Of a stretch of 64,000 bases of DNA, positions 24,301 through 32,000 are shown piece by piece. The position numbers were made by a program, and so were the translations under genes. Under the pieces are notes generated by a model. It made no database searches and was not told the origin of the DNA. It saw only the letters and a list, made by a program, of their open reading frames with translations. The DNA is from Henricia sp. BOLD:AAB3569. Its lineage: Eukaryota; Echinodermata; Asteroidea; Spinulosida; Echinasteridae. The stretch covers positions 2,604,001 through 2,668,000 of the forward strand of contig JBBELK010000009.1 in NCBI GenBank assembly GCA_037783545.1. Reading direction: 5' to 3'. Each line of letters starts with the position of its first letter. Positions within the stretch are counted from its first letter, which is position 1.

Positions 24301-25755
24301 CTTCGTTCGACAAAGATTAGTTAATCATCGTTAGTTAATGAAGCGTGCGTTCACATATCACTGAATGAAGATCAAATGAAGAGCGGTACCGTACACATTA
24401 TAAGCGACTGCTAACGAAGATCGAATGAAGCTGTGGGAGGTCGTACATGCGCTTCGCGCGTCTAGACACGCTGTGTGGTTTTCCAGTGGCGTGTGAAAAA
24501 CAACGCTTGCTGGGCGCTTGACAAACAACGCGCTTGTGCAACCAGGCCTGCCAAATTGCTTCGTCGAACGAAGGCAGCGTTCTCATTACAAATTTGCTTC
24601 ATCGAATGAAGCGATTCTATTTATCGTCGAATGAAGAGGCGTGCTTTCACATCAGAAAAACTCTTCGTCGAATCATCGTTGAATCATCGTCGAACAAAGC
24701 GATTTCTCTAGTGGGTCATTGTCAATTTTATGAGAGAAATTTAAAATTTATTTAGACAAAGCTATGTCCAGATTTCAATTTCTCTGTACCAATACCTGCT
24801 TCTTCTACGGAGTACATTTCCCTCCAGAACATGCGGTGTTTGCAGTCGTCCTTGGGTGCATACATGTAGGTGTTGAGCTTTAACCTTCGCATTAGTACAA
24901 AGAGGTGTTTGCGTTGCTTGGTGGTCCATGGCCTGCCGTAGAATCCTGCCAGGAAAAACAAATGAAACAAGTCGTTTTCTCAGCATCCAAACATATCGGT
25001 ACGAAATGAGAAGTTTACCATTAGCCTAGTTCCCCCGGCCCCCTGACGGTTAGACTGGTTGCCGCTCCACATATTCCACATACAACGATTGAGGACCGGT
25101 CCTCATATTCAGTCGTTGTATGTCGAATATGTGGAGCGGGAACCAGTCTAACCGTCACGCCACTAGTTAGTACTAGTTAAAGTTTTGCACACGATCCGAG
25201 ACAACAACGGCTGTGAGCATACCTCCCCGTTTCGCTGGAATTGTAGGCTAAATCTTTATCGTGGCTCGTTATTTCCCTCAAGGACCTGCGTAGTGGTTAT
25301 GCCTAACAAGGTTGGGATGAGTCCCAGGGGGAATTAGTGTGTCACGGGGAGAAAATGACACATTTTGATTTGAAGTTTTTGAAGTTTTGTGTCAGATAGC
25401 GTGTTTATGTTTATACGTAACCTCGGCTCTAAAAGATTACCACATGACAAAATTCGAGCCGAGGTAACCTCGTCTATATCTAGCCCTAAATTCAGTCAGT
25501 CGGTTGGTGGACGTAAAGTAAAGTGATTTGTAGCGTCGCGCGGTCGAGTTGGTTTACGCGCGGTCGAGTTGGTTTGCGGTCGAGTTTGTTCACGATCGAC
25601 GAGTTGGACCGAGTCGAGTTTGCAAACGGTCGACTTGACATGACTGTGACAAAACATGGCTGATCCGACATGTCCGACTCACCTTCAACTGCCCCGCAAT
25701 AAAACGAAGTCGGTGGGATCATAATTCTCCTCGATTTTACTAATGGTGATGACAT
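6315..25755 (-). CDS. OGA: Protein O-GlcNAcase (GH84), 15 coding exons, 960 aa
   Basis: Coding exons in transcript order: 25683-25755, 24796-24945, 23549-23679, 22923-23091, 22305-22403, 21121-21249, 20243-20416, 18511-19523, 17504-17678, 11286-11371, 10714-10815, 9609-9700, 8888-9080, 7094-7253, 6315-6451. Every junction keeps phase, giving 960 residues and a TAG; human OGA has 916. The enzyme removes O-linked GlcNAc from Ser/Thr of nuclear and cytosolic proteins. The GH84 domain (about 18-310) shows [23 protein letters not shown], the catalytic Asp pair in LLFDDI (D132-D133), [13 protein letters not shown] and LTNPNCE. An acidic, low-complexity stretch (about 340-590) is encoded mostly by the 1013-nt exon 8. 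A helical stalk (about 600-735) and a C-terminal acetyltransferase-like domain (about 745-960) follow. The N-terminus is short compared with vertebrates; an upstream exon cannot be excluded. Intron 11 is GC-AG. Family assignment is very secure. Confidence 0.97.
7387..8251. repeat. Long terminal-inverted-repeat element rich in ACCCGGGTAA
   Basis: The ends AGGCCTTTTCCCAC and GTGGGAAAAGGCCT are inverted copies, each bordered by TAG (7384-7386 and 8252-8254), suggesting a 3-bp duplication. The arms are filled with variants of ACCCGGGT and AACCCCGAG. A segment at about 7690-7770 resembles the foldback at 25049-25154. A shorter relative ending in GTGGGAAAAGGCC lies at about 43450-43571 in ACTR1. 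No transposase frame is seen. It lies in OGA intron 13. Confidence 0.7.
9395..9598. repeat. hAT-like MITE copy in OGA intron 12
   Basis: Same family as 4119-4314: ACAAGTCC repeats, AAGCAAAGGATGAACAC, and a right end ACTACAACCCTG. It ends only about 10 bp from exon 12 (9609), close to the donor of intron 12. Confidence 0.65.
10060..10616. repeat. Element with CTCTTTCACTGCC ends, containing an inner foldback
   Basis: The left end CTCTTTCACTGCC is preceded by TTAA and the right end GGCAGTGAAAGAG is followed by TTAG, so this may be a TTAA-class insertion with one altered base. Near the right end a GATCGTACATGTACG motif is repeated three times. An inner foldback at 10294-10433 has arms matching TATAAGCCAGGCACTC. 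It lies in OGA intron 11. Confidence 0.6.
11101..11247. repeat. Foldback with GTCAACATTTTCACGGTTCTAC arm motif
   Basis: The left arm carries TTGTCAACATTTTCAC and the right arm GTGAAAATGTTGACAA, around a pyrimidine-rich centre. Half of this element recurs at about 47820-47875. It lies in OGA intron 10, about 40 bp from exon 10. Confidence 0.65.
11781..11853 (-). tRNA. tRNA-Lys(UUU)-like gene or pseudogene
   Basis: Seventy-three bases fit the cloverleaf lengths exactly. The 7-bp acceptor stem pairs fully (GGCTTCA/TGGAGCC, one wobble), the T loop is TTCGAAT, and the anticodon loop is ATTTTAA with anticodon TTT. The D, anticodon and T stems each have one mismatch, and the sequence is far from a standard metazoan tRNA-Lys. 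A TTTTT pol III terminator lies about six bases downstream. It could be a decayed tRNA or a tRNA-derived SINE head. It lies inside OGA intron 9. Confidence 0.5.
12135..12292. repeat. MITE with ATAGAGTACTAAA-type ends
   Basis: The left end ATAGACTACTAAAG and right end TTAGTACTCTAT are near-inverted copies. The same family lies at 50641-50813, sharing an internal AGCGCAGGGAAACAG-like block and ACCAGTAACC. It lies in OGA intron 9. Confidence 0.6.
12571..12960. repeat. 390-bp element with 37-bp perfect terminal inverted repeats
   Basis: Bases 12571-12607 and 12924-12960 are exact inverted copies beginning TAAACTGGGCTCAAAAAG. The interior is non-coding. Perfect ends indicate a recent insertion of a non-autonomous DNA transposon. 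The flanks give no clear long duplication; a TA at the outer edge may be the target. It lies in OGA intron 9. Confidence 0.8.
13226..13312. repeat. 87-bp TTAA-flanked MITE
   Basis: AGGGCCACTC at the left and GAGTGGCCCT at the right are exact inverted ends, and TTAA borders each side (13222-13225 and 13313-13316). TTAA duplication is typical of piggyBac and Kolobok elements. It lies in OGA intron 9. Confidence 0.75.
14929..15072. repeat. MITE with GGGCGTGTTTGTTTC ends
   Basis: The ends are inverted copies (GGGCGTGTTTGTTTC and GAAACAAACTCGCCC). The interior carries GGATCC / CAGATC palindromic blocks. A second, opposite copy of similar size lies at 36571-36721 in ACTR1 intron 1. Two copies with shared ends confirm mobility. 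It lies in OGA intron 9. Confidence 0.8.
16373..16843. repeat. TTAA-flanked element, copy 1
   Basis: The left end AGGCAGTATACATGATTGGTA and right end TACCAATCATGTATACTATCT are inverted near-copies between TTAA tetranucleotides (16369-16372, 16844-16847). The middle contains AAAACCATTTCG / CGAAGTGGTTTTGG blocks that also fold back. The sister copy at 31124-31582 in SNRPG intron 2 is collinear throughout. The open frame across it (16502-16948) is not conserved with the sister copy and is probably not a gene. Confidence 0.85.
17212..17389. repeat. MITE with AGGGCTGGAAATT ends, copy 1
   Basis: The ends AGGGCTGGAAATTC and AAATTTCCTGCCCT are inverted. The interior matches, in opposite orientation, the element at 20914-21100. 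The ends resemble those of hAT elements. It lies in OGA intron 9, about 110 bp from the exon 9 donor. Confidence 0.7.
18381..18504. repeat. TA-flanked MITE abutting the OGA exon 8 splice donor
   Basis: The ends GATCCTTTGCAC and GTGCAAAAGTTC lie between TA dinucleotides at 18379-18380 and 18505-18506. On the minus strand the right TA is intron position +5/+6 of the donor GTAATA. Related copies lie at about 33222-33365, 37668-37795 and 23735-23830, sharing a CAATAGATCCA(C/T)AAAG core. Confidence 0.75.
19702..20090. repeat. Foldback element with CGCTCGTAACCGGGTTACGAGCG centre
   Basis: Two arms of about 190 bp meet at a near-perfect palindrome around 19890-19915. Each arm carries ACTTTTTGGGCCTAAGTTATC-like sequence, a GAGACCAGACAAAGGTA block and a GTGGAAAGACC end. 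A second foldback copy lies at about 49208-49585, and a single arm at about 44610-44800. Its right end touches the partial copy of OGA exon 7. Confidence 0.85.
20092..20192 (-). pseudogene. Partial duplicate of OGA exon 7
   Basis: Bases 20114-20192 match OGA exon 7 (20291-20369) with two differences over 79 bp. The match continues to 20092 after a gap of about 25 bp relative to the real exon. The translated core [24 protein letters not shown] equals the end of the GH84 domain. The copy lacks the exon's 5' part with its acceptor and has lost the GTAAGT donor, so it is a non-functional exon fragment in intron 7. It lies about 50 bp past the true exon. Confidence 0.85.
20914..21100. repeat. MITE with AGGGCTTGAAATT ends, copy 2
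   Basis: The ends AGGGCTTGAAATT and AATTTCAAGCCCT are inverted. The element is an opposite-orientation relative of 17212-17389. It ends 20 bp from the OGA exon 6 donor (GT at 21120-21119). Confidence 0.75.
21522..21720 (-). repeat. tRNA-derived SINE, shortened copy
   Basis: On the minus strand a tRNA-like head (GGCCGAGCGGTCTAGTGC, then GGTTCGATTCCGGGCC as B box) is followed by CCCTTGAGCAAGGCACTCAACC, a block shared with the SINEs at 27205-27535 and 29310-30160. The central body seen in those copies is missing here. It lies in OGA intron 5. Confidence 0.7.
21801..21914. repeat. Short foldback
   Basis: The arms GACAAACTAGTTCT / AGAACTAGTTTGTC lie around a short loop at about 21850-21870, extended by CGATATTAGCT / AGCTAATATCG. 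It is a palindromic element of OGA intron 5 with no coding content. Confidence 0.65.
21946..22295. repeat. TA-flanked mariner-like MITE next to the OGA exon 5 donor
   Basis: It starts CAGGGTGTCCCAAAAATA, a start typical of mariner/Tc1-like elements, and lies between TA dinucleotides (21944-21945, 22296-22297). Inner inverted copies of CAAACC(T/A)GGCAACCTCAG lie near both ends. On the minus strand the right TA is intron position +8/+9 of the donor of exon 5. Confidence 0.7.
23101..23480 (-). repeat. Composite: GGGCGACA element plus SINE body, copy 1
   Basis: The first half (23101-23280) has TTAGGGCGACAA, AAAACCATTTTTTTTAGGTC and GCCGAAATTTCGGTGGTC. The second half is SINE tail and body ((ATT)n, CAAGGATTCCTC, GACACCGGGGAATCCCC). 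The same order is found at 26943-27535. It lies in OGA intron 3, directly upstream of exon 4. Confidence 0.65.
24021..24213. repeat. hAT-like MITE copy in OGA intron 2
   Basis: Same family as 4119-4314 and 9395-9598: ACAAGTCCGTGACAAGTCC, AACAAGAAGCACAGGATG and a right end GACTACAACCCTG. Confidence 0.65.
24275..24719. repeat. Large foldback with AGAAATCGCTTCGTTCGAC ends
   Basis: The left arm holds AGAAATCGCTTCGTTCGAC and the right arm GTCGAACAAAGCGATTTCT. The outer bases GACCCCATTCTCACTA / TAGTGGGTCATT also pair roughly. GAATGAAG motifs recur between them. It is a non-coding insertion in OGA intron 2. Confidence 0.7.
25049..25154. repeat. Short foldback in OGA intron 1
   Basis: The arms CCGCTCCACATATTC and GAATATGTGGAGCGG flank ACGATTGAGGACCGGTCCTC. 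One arm is also found inside the element at 7387-8251 (about 7690-7770). Confidence 0.7.
25520..25650. repeat. GTCGAGTTGG-type tandem motif, minor copy
   Basis: GGTCGAGTTGGTTT-like units are repeated here and end in GGTCGACTTGACATGACTG, matching the right end of the split-SINE insertion at 29461-29966. It lies in OGA intron 1, about 35 bp from the exon 1 donor. A third member lies at 40563-40690. Confidence 0.65.
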
Positions 25756-26159
25756 CGAATAACGGGAATAACCCTTTGCCTTCTTGCTTGCATTTTTACT
25801 TCATGCAGCGCCCTATTTCAGTCACACAAAAACGCATTTCGACATTCCCTGGCTAGCTTGGAATACACTGTCATGTCACATATCACTAGTCATGCTGTAC
25901 TGGCGGCCACTTTCTGCTACTATATTGTACAGCGCGCTTCATTGGACAATTCGGGGCAAATGTCGATAAGGGAACCAATCAGCAAGCCCTTTCTTAAGAC
26001 AAAATGTGAGAGAATCTGGTATTTGACTCTTTGTTTACGATAAAACTACAGGGTTAAATACACGACAGGGAGTCGGAACCAGTCTACATGTTGTTTGCTC
26101 TGAAATGTCGGCTAGTGGCTATGGCTTGAATGAAAAGTGTTTTTTAAATTTATTTTTGG

Positions 26160-26835
26160 TTAAAGGAGCGTGACCAGATCACATTTTTGACGCACCCTAT
26201 TTTTCCATGGGCATAAAGATTTTGATACCATATCATGTGTAATACGTTTTTCATTACCATGCTCTTAATCCGTATATTTCCGGGATATTAGGGAGGTTTC
26301 GGTGTGCACGGTTAGTGATTACGACTACGATTAGCCAAACCTCAAAATCGTTACCTTTCGCTGTCCGTAGAGGCGTTGCTATCAGTGTTAACAACAAAAC
26401 TACACTTGGGATATTTGTGTAAACGGCACAAGTACGCACAAATCGAAGACGTAACATTCACTAATAGTCGTCGTTTTGCCTAACCGTATGCGACCGAAAC
26501 CTCACTAGTGTTAACAATCCACGGATGGTTTAAGGCAAGACTCGTCAATACGCGCGTGAGGCCACATTCGTGCCACGAAATACGCAGCTCCATAGCAAAG
26601 GCATGGAGCTGCGAATTTCGTGGAACGAATTTGGCCTCACGCGCGCATTGATGAGCCTCTGCCTTTAAAGCAGTGAAGTGATTATATACCAACCTTTTTG
26701 CGTACGCGTCCACATCCAAATTGGATATTGCAAATTTCTTGTTTTCTTTCCATGGATAGTATTTTGGGGAGATATTGTATATAATTGTTAGGTTAAAACG
26801 AAATTCATTTTCTGAAAAATCTGAACACAGCCTTT
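26160..26835. repeat. TTAA-class element broken by two later insertions
   Basis: The outer parts match, in reverse, the complete element at 62902-63236 (TTAA then AGGAGCGTG at 26160; GAAATTCATTTTCTGAA near 26800). Two insertions interrupt it. One lies at about 26292-26505, with ends GAGGTTTCGGT / ACCGAAACCTC. The other is a TTAA-flanked foldback at 26534-26664 with arms GCAGCTCCAT / ATGGAGCTGC. The 138-codon minus-strand frame here runs across these pieces and is not a gene. Confidence 0.7.
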
Positions 26836-26942
26836 TCGCGCGTAAATGCGTTTTGATAAAAAGTGGACCACTTTTGTGGAACTTAATTACTATCAATGCT
26901 AGAATAGGGCGACAAATCGTGTGTAAAAAAGGTATATTAGGG

Positions 26943-27535
26943 CGACCTGCTCAATAGGGCGACATTTTGGTGTCGCCCTAATATTTTTGAGTTTAAAATT
27001 AATTTGTTTAGGTCAAAAACCATTTTTTTTAGGTCGAGAACCATTTTTATAGGGACTGGGCTGTTTCTCTTTGGTCTGCAACCATTTTTGGAAGCTTTGG
27101 GTAAAAAAATAAGGTGTCATTTTGAGTCACTCTTGCCGAAATTTCGGTGGTCTCCGGCGAGAGTCTTGCCGAAATGTCGCCCTATTGCGGCATCCAGCGT
27201 TGTTTAAATTATTATTATTATTATTATTTATTTCTGGTACTGAAACCAAGGATTCCTCAATAGTGCCCATTGCACTGTCGCTCGCGCGGCAAGCGTGAGG
27301 AAACCCATGATGAATTAGATACGGCCAGAGACACCGGGGAATCCCTCCCCTTCTCTTCACGAAGAAATGCTCTGGGATCTTTAAAGTGCGTTACTTTACC
27401 TAACACACCGGACCAACGGCTTTACATCCCTTCCGAAGGATGGAGAAAGTGTGATTGAAGTGCCTTTCTCAAGAGCACAAGTGTCTCAACCTGTCGCGGC
27501 CCGGAATCGAACCAACATTCTAGATCTAGTATACT
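26943..27535 (-). repeat. Composite: GGGCGACA element plus full SINE, copy 2
   Basis: The first half (26943-27200) has TAGGGCGACATTTTGGTGTC and GCCGAAATTTCGGTGG, as in 23101-23280. From about 27205 a SINE follows, read on the minus strand. It has a head with B box GGTTCGATTCCGGGCCGCG near 27500, then a body with AAAGCCGTTGGTCCGGTGTG and GTAACGCACTTTAAAG, then GGATTCCCCGGTGTC, ending in an (AAT)n tail at 27205-27230. Confidence 0.7.
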
Positions 27536-27731
27536 GGCGTATTTCGTTGCACAAATTTGGCCTTACGCGCGCATATGACGAGTCTGTGCCTTTAACGGGC
27601 GAGGGGGACACTTTTACATAGGTAATTCTGTCCCCCCTCAGACAGTTTTACCGGGGACAGATTTACCTGGGACACCTGAAAGCGTGTGAAGCCGAGGGTA
27701 CGGGTACGGTGGATTCTTATGGCTTATATTA

Positions 27732-28270
27732 GGCCTGCTTCAAACGTCGCGCTTATGCTGTGTCGAATTAAATTAAACTTGATTTTTTTTAAATTCGACA
27801 CGGCACAAGCACGACGTTTGAAGCCATTTGGCTCGGCAAAATGAGTTCGACACCGCAGAAGATTTTAGCTGCCGTGCTAACTCTATTTAGTGCAGGCACA
27901 AGCACGGCTTGGCTTCATACGTCGTGCTTCTGCCGTGTCGAATTTAATTCCAGTTCGAAGTTGGTCCGCAATTTTGTTCACAACTAGGAATGCGCATGCT
28001 CGCACCGCATATGTGAGTAAAGAAATAACCAACAAACAAGTGCATCAAAATAATAAAATGGCGACGTACAATGGACAGAATGGAAAACGCACGTGTACAA
28101 CGTCCATGACGTGCACAATACCCGTCCGCCATGTTGGATGTATTTAAGCTCGACTGGGAGTTTCCAATTAAGTTTGACGTTTGAAGCCACTGCCGTGCTA
28201 ACGTCGTGCCAACGTCGTGCTAAGTTAAATTTAATTCGACACGGCATAAGCGCGACGTTTGAAGCGGGCC
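27732..28270. repeat. TA-flanked terminal-inverted-repeat element
   Basis: The ends GGCCTGCTTCAAACGTCGCG and CGCGACGTTTGAAGCGGGCC are inverted, with TA on both sides. The internal motifs AATTCGACACGGCA and AACGTCGTGC recur several times. No transposase frame is seen. Confidence 0.75.
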
Positions 28271-29079
28271 TAACTAGAACTGAGCATTTTTGCGCGCGCG
28301 TATTAAATGCGACGCGCGTTTCTGCTTTGAAAAAAAGCTGTGTGGTCCGGAATTTTGAGTAAAATGACGCAATAAAAACCACAGAATCATGGTTTTTTTT
28401 CCTGTGATTTCAGTCTGTCGTTTAACTCCAAATTCCCCCAAACGGCCTCTTGATCTTCCCTAAGCAATTTCTCCCCGAGGTACCATTTTGGAAAAAAATC
28501 ATGTGGTGTTTTTACCATTGCTATCAATTGCTTTCAACACTTTTAATCGGGTTTTTCTTGTCAACTCGTGAAGTAAAATTTTGGGTAGGCCCTAACTGCA
28601 AATGTTATGTTGAACTTTGAATAATCACCACGTACATGCACGGTTGCGTTCAAAACGAGGCTTTCCGGGCATACATCATATGTACGTCACAGCAACCATG
28701 GAGGAAGGATACATCACGCGTGCAAGGGAGTCATTGCTCATGCAAGGAAAGCCAAGCTGTTTTGTCAATATGGCGGTTACATGCAAGTGGTAAATAGTGG
28801 TATACGTATCACAGCAGAACCCGAGAGTGAGATTTTCCATTTTGAAAAGACCGGTCGACTCGAACCTCATACAAAGCGGTAAGCATCGCGCATCACAATA
28901 TATTTTTTCCCCTCGATAATGTGAACTCAGCATTAGCCTCTATTAGCCTCCGTAGTACTGAACAGCGCCACCACGCGTCAAGGCTATGTCGCGCGGGTGC
29001 TAGTGAAACGGTGTTGTTGCGTCTTTGTGAAAGTGTGAGAACATTCTGTCGAAATCATCTATCATCGACAAAATTCAAA

Positions 29080-32000
29080 ATGAGCAAGGCTCATCCACCG
29101 GAGCTAAAGAAGTAAGAGTGTTGTTTGAACTATATGGTTGAAGTTTTGTTGTCTATAATTTGTAGTTAATTATTTTTTTTGCCACTGATGTTAGCATGGT
29201 TAGTGCATGGAGGAAGGATTTCCTTCCTCCATGGTTAGTGAAACGTTTCGACAATGTTCGAATAAACCATGGAGCTATATGAATAAACCTTATCGATGTT
29301 CTCAAGGCATTATTATTATAATTATTTCTTTCTGGCATTCATAACAAGGATTCCTCAATAGTGCTCATTGCACTGTCACTCGTAAGCGTGAGAAAACCCG
29401 AGTCAGACAGAGACACTGGGGAATCCCCTTGGCCTTGCTCTTCAGGAAAGAATGCTCTGGGACTGTGGGAGGAGTCAGGTCAACTCGACCGTGTACCAAC
29501 TCGACCGTGTACCAACTCGACCGTGTACCAACTCGACCGTGTACCAACTCGACCGTGTACCAACTCGACCGTGTACCAACTCGACCGTGTACCAACTCGA
29601 CCGTGTACCAACTCGACCGTGTACCAACTCGACCGTGTACCAACTCGACCGTGTACCAACTCGACCGCAAACCAACTCGACCGCAAACCAACTCGACCGC
29701 AAACCAAATCAAGAGTCACCGCCGACGGCAACCCGGGCGCCGCTAAAGACATGCCGACAAACCCGCGGCTGGCCGCGTGTCATGTTTATTGTCCGAGCGA
29801 GCCGACATTTACCGGCCGAATCCAGTGACGCGACACGGCTTCTCCTGTTTTGTATTTGTATGGTCGAGTTGGTTTGTGGTCGAGTTGGTACGCGGTCAAG
29901 TTGGTTGACGATATATTTTTTTTCCCGGTCGAGTCGAGTTGGTATTCGGTCGACTTGACTGACATCCCTCTGGGATCTTTAGAGTGCGTTACTATTACCT
30001 AACACACTGGACCAACGGCTTTACATCCCTTCCGGATGGAGCAAGTGTGGTTGAGTGCCTTGCCCAAGGGCATAGGTACCGCAGCCGGATTCGAACCCGC
30101 AACCCCAAGTTTTCGCCCATGATTGCGAGTCAATGGCCCTAACCACTCGGGATTGGATGACAAATTAAGCTTCCTTTATGAAGAACGGGTGGGAAGCTCG
30201 CATGTCAATCGCTTCACAGAAATGAGAATGAAATCGTTGAACGTTGTCATGTCCCTAGAGCTAGAGCCCCATAGCCTAGTTTGTGTGAAAATTGCCAGCC
30301 TCCTTTGTCATCCAATCCCATGATGCTTTGAGAACGTCAATAAGGTTTATTCGAGTCAAGTCGGACCCGAACGCGTACCGACTCGTACCCGGACGCGGAC
30401 CTTGTCGAACCCGTACGCGGACCTACCGGTAGGGATACGTTGCCATTGATTGTGTATCGCCAGCGATAAGCATGATAAGTGAGAAAACCACGAAAGGTGC
30501 AATTTATTTGCAAAACCCATCGTATGTCATCTTTCATTTCGCTTGCGCATTTTTAAATGACTCGCGAACATCGCAAACAAAACAAAAGCTTGTTGGCGGC
30601 GTACAATACGTTCCACTCGAAATTGTTGGCCAATGTTTGCAAAAGTGCGCATATGGGGAAATCAGCCCTGGAGGCGGACCAAGTCGTACCTGGAACTACC
30701 GAGTCGGCCCTGCTTAAAGTCGGCTCCGGACCGAAGTTGCCGCCACTTCGCCCAAGTGCCACTAAGTCCAAACTCCCCTTCATCCCAGCACTATTTCGCC
30801 CAGCTGACATGATCATGTATACGTACGTGCTGCGGCGCATTAGGAAAAATTAGGAAAAGAATTCCGTTTAGTGGTTGCCACTTATTTTTCTTACAATAAC
30901 TTATTACATGTAAGCCCCAAACTTCTAGTTTGGGGCTTGGTGCAAAATGAAAAAGTTTTGCCTCGCTCCTCCTCGGACGCAATTTTTATACTTAAATTAA
31001 CCTTATCTGGTTAAATACCCTCACATTTACCCTAATCAGTATTTCTCTATTTCCTCATCAGGTTCATGGACAAGAAGCTGTCCTGTAAGTACATATAGTT
31101 GATTAATGTTTTGCTGGTCTTAAAGGCAGTATACATCATTGGTAACCGCGAAAATCAGAAATGTTCACAGATTTACGCCTATTAACTTACACAATATAAA
31201 CATGATGACCGTAGAAAACTTCCCCTGAAATGGTTTTGTCTAAAGTGCTATAGTCTTTGAGAAATGAGTAAAACAATTAGTTTTCGTCTCATGAGACGAA
31301 AATTCAATTCGCCCCAAAACCATTTCGCCCAAGTGCCACTTCGCCTCAAATTGCTTCGTCCAAACACTACTTCGTGCACAGGCCGTGGTTAAGGGCGAAA
31401 TGGTTCAGGGCGAAGTGGTTTTGGGGCGAAATGACTGCAAACCCTTTTTTGACTGTTTTCTCAAAAGTTAGACGAAGTACGGAGCTGGTTTTTGCTCAGG
31501 TTGGTTTTAATCATGCATAGCTTCAATCACACAGGGGGATAAAACTATTTATAAAACAGTTTACCAATCATGTATACTATCTTTAAACTGTACGTTTAAC
31601 ACTGCCTGGGGATGTAGAGAGAGCCTGATAATGGCCCAAGCCGCAAGGTGTATGAGACCAAAGTTATTTCACTAGAGACTAAAGCCAGAAAAACATACAA
31701 AGCAATTGCAGAAAACACTTCAGATTTCGTAACACCAGTTGTACTGGGTAAACCACCGTAACGTGCGTCTCGAGTAACGTGCATCTCGATTTATGAAGGA
31801 TCGCAGCACTTTGGAAATCGACCCATTATTGCACATGCCTCGTTGTCCATCGACTGGTTCTTGGACCGTACTTCCCTTTATTAAACAATTAGAAACATAT
31901 GAGACTAAACATATGAGACAACTCTGAAAAATGTATAACTTTTTCCTTACTAAAACTATGATATTTTCCCCTCTTAATTGTTTGTTTTTATCATCAAACT

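Larger units (their letters stand above)
25756..29079. other. Divergent intergenic region between OGA and SNRPG
   Basis: The two genes start in opposite directions, 3.3 kb apart, so this region should hold both promoters and OGA 5' UTR. No coding exon is seen. It is largely filled by nested transposons (26160-26835), a composite element plus SINE (26943-27535) and a TA-flanked element (27732-28270). A repeat shared with 33860-34020 and 45240-45400 lies at about 28480-28600. I could not fix either transcription start. Confidence 0.5.

Noticed and set aside
26480-26896. A 138-codon minus-strand frame
   Set aside because: It runs across the edges of three nested transposons and shows no family resemblance.
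29361-29958. Several overlapping open frames of 75-168 codons on both strands with periodic peptides ([16 protein letters not shown] type)
   Set aside because: They arise because a 16-bp tandem repeat without stops reads open in every frame with a 48-bp protein period; the array is a transposon arm.
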